Translations under genes and position numbers: made by a program
The notes under the pieces: generated by a model
What the model was told of the DNA's origin: nothing
The model's database searches: none
What the model saw: only the letters and a program-made list of their open reading frames with translations
Source of the DNA: Endozoicomonas sp965261315
Lineage (GTDB): Bacteria > Pseudomonadota > Gammaproteobacteria > Pseudomonadales > Endozoicomonadaceae
Assembly: GCA_965261315.1 (NCBI GenBank)
Contig: CBDHDM010000136.1
Location: 62,001-126,000 of the forward strand
DNA length: 64,000 nucleotides
Reading direction: 5' to 3'
In this document: positions 9,308 to 17,186 of the stretch, piece by piece
How the letters are laid out: every line of letters starts with the position of its first letter
How positions within the stretch are numbered: position 1 is the first letter of the stretch

Positions 9308-9658
9308 ACGAAGCCGTACAACACGCTCACATATACATAACAAAAACCGCTGATCATCTCCCCAGATAATCAGCGGCTCGTAATCTCTTTTGAGCTCATA
9401 ACACCTAGCCTGTTAATACGCTCTCTGTTACACAATCATCAAACCTTGTGGGTTTTCCTGATTAGCATTCCTGATTGGGAATACTTATTTCATCACAGGC
9501 TTGTGGCCGGGATGACTGAGCATCACTTTTGGCAACGCTTTTGACTACGAGATAATTATAGAAAAAACAGTTTGGCAAAAGATTGCGAATTAATGGATAA
9601 AAGACAGAAAAGGCGCAATAATCTGCCAGAAATTAACCCACTAATAAAAGAAAATACC
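9308..9658. other. Intergenic spacer with one hairpin
   Basis: A 351-bp gap between the carotenoid oxygenase and the Lrp-type gene. It holds the hairpin at 9347-9376 and a weaker one near 9462-9480 (ATTCCTGATTGGGAAT). The regulator's promoter must lie in its right half. The stretch 9572-9658 is in frame with the regulator but opens with a TTG and is not needed for the family fold. Confidence 0.5.
9347..9376 (+). terminator. Terminator-like hairpin after the carotenoid oxygenase
   Basis: An 8-bp perfect stem CCGCTGAT / ATCAGCGG with a 14-nt loop, 40 bp downstream of the oxygenase stop. The T-rich stretch after it on the plus strand is poor; on the minus strand it is followed by TTTTTG. Confidence 0.4.
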
Positions 9659-10135
9659 ATGAAACTCGATCGATACGATATCCGGATACTTCAAGAGCTG
9701 CAGAAGAATGCCAGTATCAGTAACCAGGATCTGGCTGACCTGATTGGGCTGACCCCCTCTCCATGCCTGCGAAGAGTTCGACAGCTGGAGGAGTCAGGAC
9801 TGATAAAAGACCATGTCACACTACTGAACCCAGATAAACTGGGACTGAGTCTCACCGTTCTGATCCACATCAGCATGGACAGGCATACACCGGAACGTTT
9901 TGAGCACTTTGAAGAAACCATTAACAGTTATGATGAAGTTGTAGAATGCATGCTGATCACCGGGCAGTCTGCCGACTACATGATAAAAGTCATGGTGCCT
10001 GATATGAACTATTATCAGGACTTTCTGCTCAATAAAATTACCCGGATTCAGGGAGTCACCGGTGTACACTCCAGCTTCGTACTCCGGCAACCTATCCGAA
10101 AGACAGCGCTCCCTCTCAGCCATCTCAGAGCTTAA
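9659..10135 (+). CDS. Lrp/AsnC-family transcriptional regulator
   Basis: A 158-residue feast/famine regulator. Residues 1-60 form the winged helix: KLDRYDIRILQELQKNASIS, then DLADLIGLTPSPCLRRVRQL, the recognition helix with the Ser-Pro-Cys typical of the Lrp branch. Residues 65-150 form the RAM ligand-binding domain, with a family-typical VVECMLITGQSADYMIKV. Start chosen at the ATG at 9659 because MKLDRYDIRIL is the family N-terminus; the upstream in-frame extension has no ribosome binding site. The ligand is unknown. It converges with the orphan gene at 10141, with only five bases between the stops. It could regulate nearby amino acid transporters, but nothing in the sequence shows this. Confidence 0.9.
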   Translation: MKLDRYDIRILQELQKNASISNQDLADLIGLTPSPCLRRVRQLEESGLIKDHVTLLNPDKLGLSLTVLIHISMDRHTPERFEHFEETINSYDEVVECMLITGQSADYMIKVMVPDMNYYQDFLLNKITRIQGVTGVHSSFVLRQPIRKTALPLSHLRA

Positions 10136-10140
10136 AAATA

Positions 10141-10926
10141 CTATAGATCAATACCTGCAACTTGAGCCCGAGCATTATCACCCAGCCTTTCGATAACCTG
10201 ATTACGTATCTGGTTAAAAACATCATAATCCAGCTTTACCGTTTCGCTATGACTTTTTATCCAGGACTCACCTTCCTTAACGCGAAGGAAGAGAATGGTA
10301 GAGCTGATATCCTTGAAACCAACCACTAAATAGCCCAGCTTCATACTCACCAAACCATGCTCATCACGGGTTACAAAAAATGATTGAAAATTCGCCCGAT
10401 TTGCACCAATAGCAGAGTGGTTAAACAGTGAAATAAAAGGCCCTTCCTTTTCCAGCTGTTTTAATGCAGCCACAGCAGCATTAACCATTGCCTGTTCAGA
10501 AGGGTCTTTGAGCGCTGCTTTTAGAATATCAAAGATTACTTCACTGACACTCAGGTCAGTAGAGGCTGAAGAGAGTGAACTTTCATCAAAATCACTGATA
10601 TCCCAGCCCTGTATGCTCATAACATCGGTATACCTTCCATACCATTGAGCCAGCTGGGTATTTTTATCATAGTCATGACTGGCAGCTAACTGGGCAAACA
10701 GCGTTGAGTTAATAACATCTTCTGTCGCCTGCTGATCTACATGCTGAGAAACTGCGACAAAACTGCCACTGTCAGCAAACAGCCTTTTGCTATAGTCTGG
10801 CGCTTGAGCCAAAAAGAGTTCTTCAGTATCGGCTGAAGGCCTTTTAGCAAGCCTGACTCTTTGCAGGGCCTCAACCCTATCCGCCAGCGTCAGGCTTCTC
10901 TTTTGCTTTATGACAGGCAGCATCAT
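10141..10926 (-). CDS. Orphan soluble protein of unknown function
   Basis: A 261-residue protein I do not recognise. It begins MMLPVIKQKRSLTLADRVEA, has no signal peptide and no membrane helix, and is rich in charged and Ser/Ala residues. A helical N-terminal half (residues 10-160) contains a Ser-rich segment near residue 115-125 (DESSLSSASTDLSVSEV). The C-terminal part (about 165-245) alternates hydrophobic residues in a beta-like pattern: ISLFNHSAIGANRANFQSFF, then LVSMKLGYLVVGFK. Codon use looks like its neighbours. The five-base gap to the convergent regulator leaves no room for a terminator. Two possible ATGs lie at the start (10926 and 10923). No function is proposed. Confidence 0.6.
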   Translation of the reverse strand: MMLPVIKQKRSLTLADRVEALQRVRLAKRPSADTEELFLAQAPDYSKRLFADSGSFVAVSQHVDQQATEDVINSTLFAQLAASHDYDKNTQLAQWYGRYTDVMSIQGWDISDFDESSLSSASTDLSVSEVIFDILKAALKDPSEQAMVNAAVAALKQLEKEGPFISLFNHSAIGANRANFQSFFVTRDEHGLVSMKLGYLVVGFKDISSTILFLRVKEGESWIKSHSETVKLDYDVFNQIRNQVIERLGDNARAQVAGIDL

Positions 10927-11159
10927 ACGACCCCAACTGAATAGATTGAAACGTGCATACAGCTATCAGTGTATTTGGATATTAAAAAACCGCCTTTTAA
11001 TATCTCAAATAAATTTAAAGCGCTGGCTTTCTATACAGAAATAATTAACCAGGCAAACAGTTTTTCTATTAGCTATCTGCAACCGGCCACTGATAAACTG
11101 ACTTCGCGTCCTGACACTACTTATAAAAATAACAATCTGTCGTATACAGGCTTCAGGCT

Positions 11160-12377
11160 ATGAAGAAAGAAACTCAAAATCATCGCATCAGCAAGGGCTG
11201 GCAGCTTACACTCTCCATTTCCTCCGCATTCATTATTATCGCTATCGGATTCACTCTGACCTTTGCTCCTGCAGCCATTGAAAAAGGTACGAATATTGTC
11301 AGCGCTCACTCCCCTTACCCGATCTCACAGGAAGCCTCCAGGCTCCATCAGCAGCTGACCGTTGCAGACCTTCATGCCGACAGCCTGCTATGGAATCGAG
11401 ACCTGGGCCAGAAAGCCAGCTATGGACATGTGGATCTTCCAAGACTTCAGCAGGGCAATGTTGCCATACAGACATTTGCAGTTCCGACCAAATCGCCAAG
11501 AGGCCAGAATTACAGCCGGAATGAAAGCGATGCGGCTGATGGCATAACCATGCTGGCCATGATTCAGGCCTGGCCACCGGCCACCTGGAACAGCCTTTAT
11601 GAAAGGGCTCTTTACCAGTCTGGAAAGCTGCATAAGATCGAACAGAATAACCCGAAAGACCTGAAAATTATTCTCACTCAGTCGGATTTGGAGATGGTTG
11701 TTACTGCACGCCAGCAAGGCAGTAAGCAAGTTGCAGGATTACTGGCACTGGAAGGAGCCCATGCCCTTGAAGGTAACCTTGATAATCTGGAAGGCCTTTA
11801 CGAGGCTGGTTACCGCATGATTGGCCTGCACCACTTCTTCGATAACCGCTTGGGAGGCTCTCTGCACGGTGTCAGCGGTTCCCGCCTGAGCCTGTTTGGC
11901 CGCCGGGCACTGGCTAGAATGGAAGAACTGAATATGATCGTCGACCTAGCCCACTCTTCGGAGTCAGTGGTTGATGAAGTATTGAAACTGGCAAAGCGTC
12001 CTGTCGTGATCTCTCATACCGGCATTCTTGGAACCTGTGATTCACCCCGCAATATTTCAGATGACCTGATCCAGCGTATTGCAGAGAAAGGCGGATTAAT
12101 TGGCATCGGCTTTTGGGACGCTATCTGCGACACCTCTCCAGAAGGCATTGTTAATACTCTGCGTTATGCGATTGATCTGGCGGGAGAGGATCATATTGCC
12201 CTGGGCTCAGACTTTGATGGAGGGACAAAGGTCAGCCTTGATGCTTCTGAACTGGCTATTTTGACAGAGTTGATGATCAGAAAAGGCTTCTCTGAAGCGG
12301 AGATTAGAAAAGTAATGGGGCAGAACGTTCAGAAGTTTCTGATGAAACATCTTCCAGAAGAAAGAACAGAGACATAA
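11160..12377 (+). CDS. Membrane dipeptidase, peptidase family M19
   Basis: A 405-residue zinc dipeptidase of the renal dipeptidase family, anchored by one N-terminal transmembrane helix (about residues 15-37) so that the catalytic domain faces the periplasm. The binuclear zinc site is visible: DLHADSL at residues 71-77 (HxD), LEGAHAL for the bridging Glu, LHHFFDN, DLAHSS and ISHTG for the histidines, and LGSDFDG for the Asp. The family hydrolyses dipeptides, including some D-amino acid dipeptides. A strong hairpin terminator follows at 12381. The gene sits alone next to the tRNA array. Confidence 0.92.
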   Translation: MKKETQNHRISKGWQLTLSISSAFIIIAIGFTLTFAPAAIEKGTNIVSAHSPYPISQEASRLHQQLTVADLHADSLLWNRDLGQKASYGHVDLPRLQQGNVAIQTFAVPTKSPRGQNYSRNESDAADGITMLAMIQAWPPATWNSLYERALYQSGKLHKIEQNNPKDLKIILTQSDLEMVVTARQQGSKQVAGLLALEGAHALEGNLDNLEGLYEAGYRMIGLHHFFDNRLGGSLHGVSGSRLSLFGRRALARMEELNMIVDLAHSSESVVDEVLKLAKRPVVISHTGILGTCDSPRNISDDLIQRIAEKGGLIGIGFWDAICDTSPEGIVNTLRYAIDLAGEDHIALGSDFDGGTKVSLDASELAILTELMIRKGFSEAEIRKVMGQNVQKFLMKHLPEERTET

Positions 12378-12380
12378 AAA

Positions 12381-12408
12381 AACCTTCCTGATTTCTCAGG
12401 AAGGTTTT
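12381..12408. terminator. Bidirectional terminator between dipeptidase gene and tRNA array
   Basis: Stem AACCTTCCTGA / TCAGGAAGGTT with a short loop. On the plus strand it is followed by TTTAT after the dipeptidase gene. On the minus strand it is followed by seven T residues, ideally placed 4 bases after the last tRNA, so it probably ends the tRNA transcript. Confidence 0.85.
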
Positions 12409-12411
12409 ATA

Positions 12412-12486
12412 TGGCTGGGGTGGAGGGATTCGAACCCCCGCATGTCAGGATCAAAACCTGATGCCTTACCGCTTGGCGACACCCCA
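12412..12486 (-). tRNA. tRNA-Gln (TTG)
   Basis: 75 nt including encoded CCA. On the minus strand it starts TGGGGTGTCGCCAAGCGG, has anticodon TTG in a TTTTGAT loop and a GGTTCGAATCC T-arm, and the acceptor stem pairs as in other Gln tRNAs. Identical in sequence to the copies at 12700 and 24891. Confidence 0.95.
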
Positions 12487-12522
12487 ATTTTACTCTTTAT
12501 GCGAATCGTATAACCGAATTAG

Positions 12523-12599
12523 TGGTAGCTAGGGGCAGATTCGAACTGCCGACCCCAGCATTATGAGTGCTGTGCTCTAACCAACTGAGCTACCTAGCC
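12523..12599 (-). tRNA. tRNA-Met (CAT), elongator type
   Basis: 77 nt with encoded CCA. Anticodon CAT in loop CTCATAA, D-arm AGCTCAGTTGGTTAGAGC, variable loop GGGTC, T-arm GGCAGTTCGAATCTGCC. The acceptor stem opens with a G-U pair. Elongator-like: initiator tRNAs carry three G-C pairs in the anticodon stem, which are absent here. Confidence 0.93.
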
Positions 12600-12699
12600 A
12601 CAAAACCGGATCGCTATTGTCATGATTCAACACCCTTCTGTCAACATCCATCTATCAAAGACAGAATATAACAAGCTTAAATCATAACCATAAGTGATA

Positions 12700-12774
12700 T
12701 GGCTGGGGTGGAGGGATTCGAACCCCCGCATGTCAGGATCAAAACCTGATGCCTTACCGCTTGGCGACACCCCA
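12700..12774 (-). tRNA. tRNA-Gln (TTG)
   Basis: Second identical copy of the Gln tRNA, 75 nt with CCA, anticodon TTG. It lies between the two tRNA-Met copies in the tandem array. Confidence 0.95.
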
Positions 12775-12876
12775 ACGGAGAAGCGAACGAAGATCGTTCT
12801 GCTACAAAGTGCTTTCGATGCTACTGTACGAAAAATCGCTTTAGCAACCTCCATGCTCTCTTGGAAAAGAGCAGAA

Positions 12877-12953
12877 TGGTAGCTAGGGGCGGATTCGAAC
12901 CGCCGACCCCAGCATTATGAGTGCTGTGCTCTAACCAACTGAGCTACCTAGCC
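12877..12953 (-). tRNA. tRNA-Met (CAT), elongator type
   Basis: First tRNA of the array in transcription order. 77 nt with CCA, anticodon CAT. Apparently identical to the copy at 12523 except for one compensatory T-stem pair (GGCGG/CCGCC here, GGCAG/CTGCC there). Confidence 0.93.
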
Positions 12954-13078
12954 GCCGAAAGATGGTGCGCACTTTAGTGATTTCACCCGAAGCTGTCAAG
13001 CAAAAAGCATATAAGCACGACAGTTTTCATTTGATATAAACGACTAAATAAAACTATTTGATTTTCTGACAGTGAAAA

Positions 13079-13101
13079 GAAAAAAGGCACGTACATACGT
13101 G
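13079..13101 (-). terminator. Intrinsic terminator after ychF
   Basis: Read leftward, a CACGTATGTACGTG hairpin is followed by CCTTTTTT, 25 bp downstream of the ychF stop and upstream of the tRNA array. Confidence 0.7.
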
Positions 13102-13125
13102 ACTTTTTAACGTTATTAAAAGCGC

Positions 13126-14217
13126 CTAAACATTAAACAGGAAGTGCATGACATCACCGTCCTGAACAATATATGCCTTACCTTCTACACGCAGACGCCC
13201 CGCCTCCTTCGCCCCCTGCTCACCATTGTACTTGATGAAATCATCATAGCTGGTGACTTCTGCACGAATAAATCCGCGCTCAAAATCAGTATGAATAACC
13301 CCAGCAGCCTGTGGTGCTGTTGCGCCTATTTTAACAGTCCAGGCCCTGACTTCTTTCACGCCTGCTGTAAAGTAAGTCTGCAGACCCAACAGGTCATAGC
13401 CTGCACGGATTACACGATCCAGACCAGGTTCTTCCATACCCAGATCTGCCAGGAACTCTACACGCTCCTCATCATCCAGCTCAGCAATTTCGGATTCCAG
13501 CTTGTTGCAGATCGGTACAACCACCGCCCCTTCCTGAGCAGCAATTTCCCGAACGGTATCCAGATATTCGTTATCCTCAAAGCCATCCTCATCCACATTG
13601 GCAATATACATTGTGGGCTTGATGGTCAGCAGGTGGAACAAACGAACAAGCTTCCGTTCATCATCACTCATCTCCAGAGAGCGAACCGGGTTGCCCGACT
13701 CAAGATGCGGAATCACTTTCTCCAGCAACCCCTTCTGGGCCACTGAGTCCTTGTCACCACCCTTGGCGGAACGAACAACTCGCTGCAGCTGTTTTTCACA
13801 ACTTTCAAGATCAGCCAGCACCAGCTCCATATTGATAATCTCAATATCAGCCCGTGGGTCAATCTTATTCGCTACATGAATGACGTTGTCATTTACAAAG
13901 CAGCGAACAACATGCGCGATAGCGTCTGTCTCACGGATATTCGCCAGAAACTTGTTACCCAGGCCTTCACCCTTGGATGCCCCCTCCACGAGACCCGCGA
14001 TATCCACGAACTCCATTGTGGTCGGTAAAACTCGCTGAGGTTTAACAATGGCAGCCAGCTTATCCAGACGGGGATCTGGCATGGCAACCACACCGGCATT
14101 GGGTTCAATGGTGCAGAAAGGGAAGTTTTCTGCATCAATACCCGCCTTGGTTAAGGCATTAAATAGCGTTGACTTACCAACGTTTGGCAGTCCAACGATG
14201 CCACATTTGAAACCCAT
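13126..14217 (-). CDS. ychF: Redox-responsive P-loop NTPase YchF (Obg/OLA1 family)
   Basis: A 363-residue conserved ATPase/GTPase of the Obg superfamily that associates with ribosomes. G1 is GLPNVGKST at residues 8-16, followed by the family marker ENFPFCTIEPN. G3 is DIAGLVEGASKGEGLGN, G4 NVDE-like in the YIANVDEDG segment, and a C-terminal TGS domain covers roughly residues 280-363 (DFERGFIRAEVTSYDDF). Length equals E. coli YchF (363). In many gammaproteobacteria ychF directly follows pth; here the two are separated by some 5.4 kb with a transposase remnant, trpR, an orphan gene and ddl. Confidence 0.97.
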   Translation of the reverse strand: MGFKCGIVGLPNVGKSTLFNALTKAGIDAENFPFCTIEPNAGVVAMPDPRLDKLAAIVKPQRVLPTTMEFVDIAGLVEGASKGEGLGNKFLANIRETDAIAHVVRCFVNDNVIHVANKIDPRADIEIINMELVLADLESCEKQLQRVVRSAKGGDKDSVAQKGLLEKVIPHLESGNPVRSLEMSDDERKLVRLFHLLTIKPTMYIANVDEDGFEDNEYLDTVREIAAQEGAVVVPICNKLESEIAELDDEERVEFLADLGMEEPGLDRVIRAGYDLLGLQTYFTAGVKEVRAWTVKIGATAPQAAGVIHTDFERGFIRAEVTSYDDFIKYNGEQGAKEAGRLRVEGKAYIVQDGDVMHFLFNV

Positions 14218-14422
14218 AGCGCTTCTGCTCGCTTCTGAAATATCGAATTGGAGCGAATTATAAAGACTGGAAGAAAAAATTTCAGAACTTTTATTTTACT
14301 CGACTTTAGACTTTATATAAAACGAACGATTGGTTGATTTTATATAAATTAAAAAAGCCAATACTGGCGATCTCTTTTTCTAAGTTCGCTTTTATTACCA
14401 ATTTTTGTCTAAAAGCCTTTAT

Positions 14423-15590
14423 TTATGCGGCTTCCGACTTATCAGGTATCGTCTGATCGATCAGTTCACCAAAATTGAACTCATATTTTTGGCTATATCG
14501 GTTCCAGCCTTTACGAATAGGGAACCTCGGAATAATTCTTGAAAGGGCAATTCTCATCATGCCTGCGGTTGTTGTATCCGGATCTCTCCAACGGGAAATA
14601 TTTGGCAGTCAACAACTGCAATAACGCATAGCCTGCCATTTTCAAATGCATCCATCTCAGTAGTGAGCTTTTGTTGCCACAGGTGGCGACAGCCAAAAGC
14701 CATGGACTCAAGCACCTTCTGGCATAGGCACGAAGAACTTCTATCCCTTCAAGTTCCACGTTGGTAGCGATAAATATCCGGTTTTCAGTGAGCCCCTTGT
14801 CATTCTCAAACCGGCTCCAGACAACCCGAACTTTCTGCCCCTTAAGGAACCGGGCACGACAAATTAGGGTGCGGTAACGTACAGTACGAAATCTGCCGTA
14901 CATCCATACTATTACCCTGTCTTCTGGCAGTTTTTCCACCTCTGCGGCTATCATTTTGGATACTTTTTTGGACGACCTCGTTTCTTAACAGTAATCGCAG
15001 GGGGCAATGCATACAGAGCCCGATTCGATGGTATTTGACCAATCACCCAGCCCATATCTATAGCGGGTTGCATCAGTGTCCAGTTCATATACCAGCAGTC
15101 GGCAAGCAGCCGCAAAGCTCGTTCCTGTACTTCTTGTCGAACCACCTTGAGCATGGCAACTGCGATTCTCAGTTTGCTGGTATTGCCAGAAGCCGGTGCC
15201 GGAAATGAATAACCAGTAAAGACTTCATCCATAGTTCGTTCAAATACCACAGCCAAAGACACCCAGCATTGTCCCCAGATATAAGTAACGGTTACGTTTT
15301 TTACTGTGTTGATGGTGGGTACGGCAAGCCGGAGCTTTATCAGAAAAGCGTTCGATTACCCAGTCATCAAGATCCAAAGTACCTTTTGAACATACCCGCC
15401 AAGGCGACATGCCAGTGTTTCCACCGCCACTTACCTTGGGAGAGCCAGTGGTGGTAGCTGCTCCACACACACTGAAAGTTAATAGACCAGCCTGTGGCAG
15501 CCCGGATAAACACGCCCAACAGTTCACAGAAGGTCGGAGGAGCTCCCGGAGGATCACTAAAAGTGATCGCGGCTGTTTTTGATAACGTCC
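14423..15590 (-). pseudogene. Degenerate DDE transposase (dead insertion sequence)
   Basis: Pieces of one transposase can be read leftward but only by changing frame several times. The N-terminal piece (ITFSDPPGAPPTFCELLG, then SSYHHWLSQGKW) ends in a stop near 15376. A second piece contains ALRLLADCWYMNWTLMQPAI and KRGRPKKYPK and stops at 14951. A third has YGRFRTVRYRTLICRARFLK and WSRFENDKGLTENRIFI. The last reads KYEFNFGELIDQ and ends at 14423. The motif series is that of a DDE transposase of the IS4/IS701-like kind; family assignment is tentative. At least three or four frame lesions make it inactive. I could not define terminal inverted repeats or a target duplication. Its right end abuts the truncated permease gene. 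Confidence 0.85.
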
Positions 15591-15595
15591 GCGAG

Positions 15596-16603
15596 TTATT
15601 TTAGAAATATGACAAAAAGCGCCCCAAAGCTGCTATCAAAGCCAAACAGGTCAGCAATATAATCAAACAGGCAGAGCGCTACACCAAGGAATGAGCTGGC
15701 TACCGCCATATTGGCAAACCACTGCAATACGGAAGAAATGTTTACATTCAGACCAGACCCAGAGAGCGCACCAAGCATATCGCCAATATTACCACCGGCA
15801 GCAATAATGGCAGGAAATGCTTCGCGCGGCAGGTTTCCGAAAAAGCTGAACTGCCATAGCGCGTAAAACGCCAAAGCCAGCAATGAGCCAGTCAACAGAG
15901 CAAATCTTACTTTTTGACCATCCTTATTCAGATAGCGAGTGATACTGGGCACTGCGGTTTGCATACCAAAGCTAACCGTCAAAAAGCCCAATGCACCAAA
16001 AGAGAAAGGAAATGCCTCAGAAAATGATAATCCCGGCATCAGGTAATCTGAAGAAGCATTACCCAACAGCCCACTCACACTCCACAAAAAGGTAATCACC
16101 ATCCCGCCAACAAGCGCTGTACTTACACGATCAACAGCACGAGTACCGGTCATCACAATAGCAGAAAGCACCAAGGCAAAAACAAAGCTGGCCATAGGTG
16201 GCGACAAAGATATGCCATCTACCACCCCCAGTGAATAGGTAATAATTGAGCTGCCGCCGGAGATGTAAGCGTAAGTCAGGATATAGCAGAGAAAGGCAAC
16301 AGAGGCGCCATTAACAACACGACCAATAGAACCAATAGTTCCCTCTGCAATAGAGTCAAAACTAGCGCCCAGTGGAAAGCGCAGATTAGCTTCAAGTAAA
16401 TAGAGTGCAGCGCTGTACATGCAATACCAGGTAAAGACCATCATCAGCATGGAGTAACCAAACCAGAGACCGCTGGTAGCTACTGGCAGTGAAAACATAC
16501 CGGCACCAATCGCGGTTCCGGCAACGATCACCATTCCCCCAAGGACTGAACCCTGCTTCCCTGCAGAATCCGCAGAACTTTCCGTTATAACTGCTTCAGA
16601 CAT
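15596..16603 (-). CDS. Aromatic amino acid permease (TyrP/Mtr type), 3'-truncated
   Basis: A 335-residue HAAAP-family permease for tyrosine or tryptophan. The hallmark GGMVIVAGTAIGAGMFSLPV lies near residues 22-41. Start is the ATG at 16603, preceded by AGGA at good spacing; an in-frame upstream start adds residues with no family match. E. coli TyrP and its relatives are about 400-415 residues. Here the protein follows the family through FLGVALCLFDYIADLF and stops 14 residues later (...SFGALFVIFLK), losing roughly the last 80 residues and two to three membrane helices. The break coincides with the edge of the dead transposase, so the loss is probably due to that insertion. Proximity to trpR suggests tryptophan-linked regulation of the original gene. 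Function of the truncated product is doubtful. Confidence 0.8.
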   Translation of the reverse strand: MSEAVITESSADSAGKQGSVLGGMVIVAGTAIGAGMFSLPVATSGLWFGYSMLMMVFTWYCMYSAALYLLEANLRFPLGASFDSIAEGTIGSIGRVVNGASVAFLCYILTYAYISGGSSIITYSLGVVDGISLSPPMASFVFALVLSAIVMTGTRAVDRVSTALVGGMVITFLWSVSGLLGNASSDYLMPGLSFSEAFPFSFGALGFLTVSFGMQTAVPSITRYLNKDGQKVRFALLTGSLLALAFYALWQFSFFGNLPREAFPAIIAAGGNIGDMLGALSGSGLNVNISSVLQWFANMAVASSFLGVALCLFDYIADLFGFDSSFGALFVIFLK

Positions 16604-16690
16604 TATTATTCCTACTGCTTCATGGAACTTTTTAATTAGCTCAAGGCTGTTTAGTTCGCTCAAGACTATTTTAATAGAGACTCTGGCTAT

Positions 16691-16963
16691 TTAGATTTGT
16701 TCAATCATTGCCATTTCAGTATCAGATAACGTTTTCAGATAATTTGAACAACGGGTCACCTTGGTAATGCTCACCCCGATCCGCCTGGCAATTTCTCTCT
16801 GAGACTCTTCTCCAGAAAGCAGGGCCTGCATAATGCCCAGCCTCGACCCTATTGCCTCCCGCTCTTCTTGAGTAAGCAGCACCCCCATTACTTCATGGAG
16901 TGCTTCCACATCCTGCTGTCCCTTCAGCAGTTTGATCACCTGAAACCAGAACTCAGTTTTCAT
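16691..16963 (-). CDS. trpR: Trp operon repressor TrpR
   Basis: A 90-residue homologue of TrpR, the tryptophan-activated repressor of trp, aroH, mtr and its own gene. The family signature LTQEEREAIGSRLGIMQALL is present near residues 30-49, followed by the helix-turn-helix SQREIARRIGVSITKVTR at about 54-71. Slightly shorter than E. coli TrpR (108) because the N-terminal arm is short. A palindrome closely resembling the TrpR operator lies 26 bp upstream of the start (16990-17007), which argues for autoregulation and supports the identification. The truncated permease gene follows 87 bp downstream on the same strand and may have been a co-transcribed target. Confidence 0.93.
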   Translation of the reverse strand: MKTEFWFQVIKLLKGQQDVEALHEVMGVLLTQEEREAIGSRLGIMQALLSGEESQREIARRIGVSITKVTRCSNYLKTLSDTEMAMIEQI

Positions 16964-16989
16964 GCCTTGCTCAATTTACCCAACCATCT

Positions 16990-17007
16990 GTACTGGTGCA
17001 ACAGTAC
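16990..17007 (-). promoter_or_regulatory. Probable TrpR operator at trpR
   Basis: An 18-bp near-perfect palindrome, GTACTGGTGCAACAGTAC, with one mismatched pair. It fits the GTACT-N8-AGTAC pattern of the E. coli trpR operator. Read leftward it overlaps a possible -10 (TACTGT) with TCGACA about 15 bp upstream as a candidate -35. Confidence 0.65.
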
Positions 17008-17186
17008 AAAAGTACACACATTGTCGATATTACGGAAAATACTAATAACTGCATCTAAAATAATCAGAATCTCAGACTCTATTTACCAGGGCCTGTTGAC
17101 TCAAAAAATCGAATTTTTCGCACAAAAAAATGTCCAAGCGCTCAATACCCAAAACTAATCACTAAAAAGCGGTTTGTGGCCAGCAC

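Noticed and set aside
10969..11163. 64-codon plus-strand frame before the dipeptidase
   Set aside because: Composition and lack of a ribosome site look non-coding; it lies in the promoter region of the dipeptidase gene.
12627..12882. Open frames over the tRNA array
   Set aside because: They translate tRNA genes in either direction and have no independent support.
15596..15625. Possible terminal inverted repeat of the dead IS
   Set aside because: The TTTTTGTC...TAAAA similarity to 14401-14420 is short and gapped, so the element ends cannot be set.
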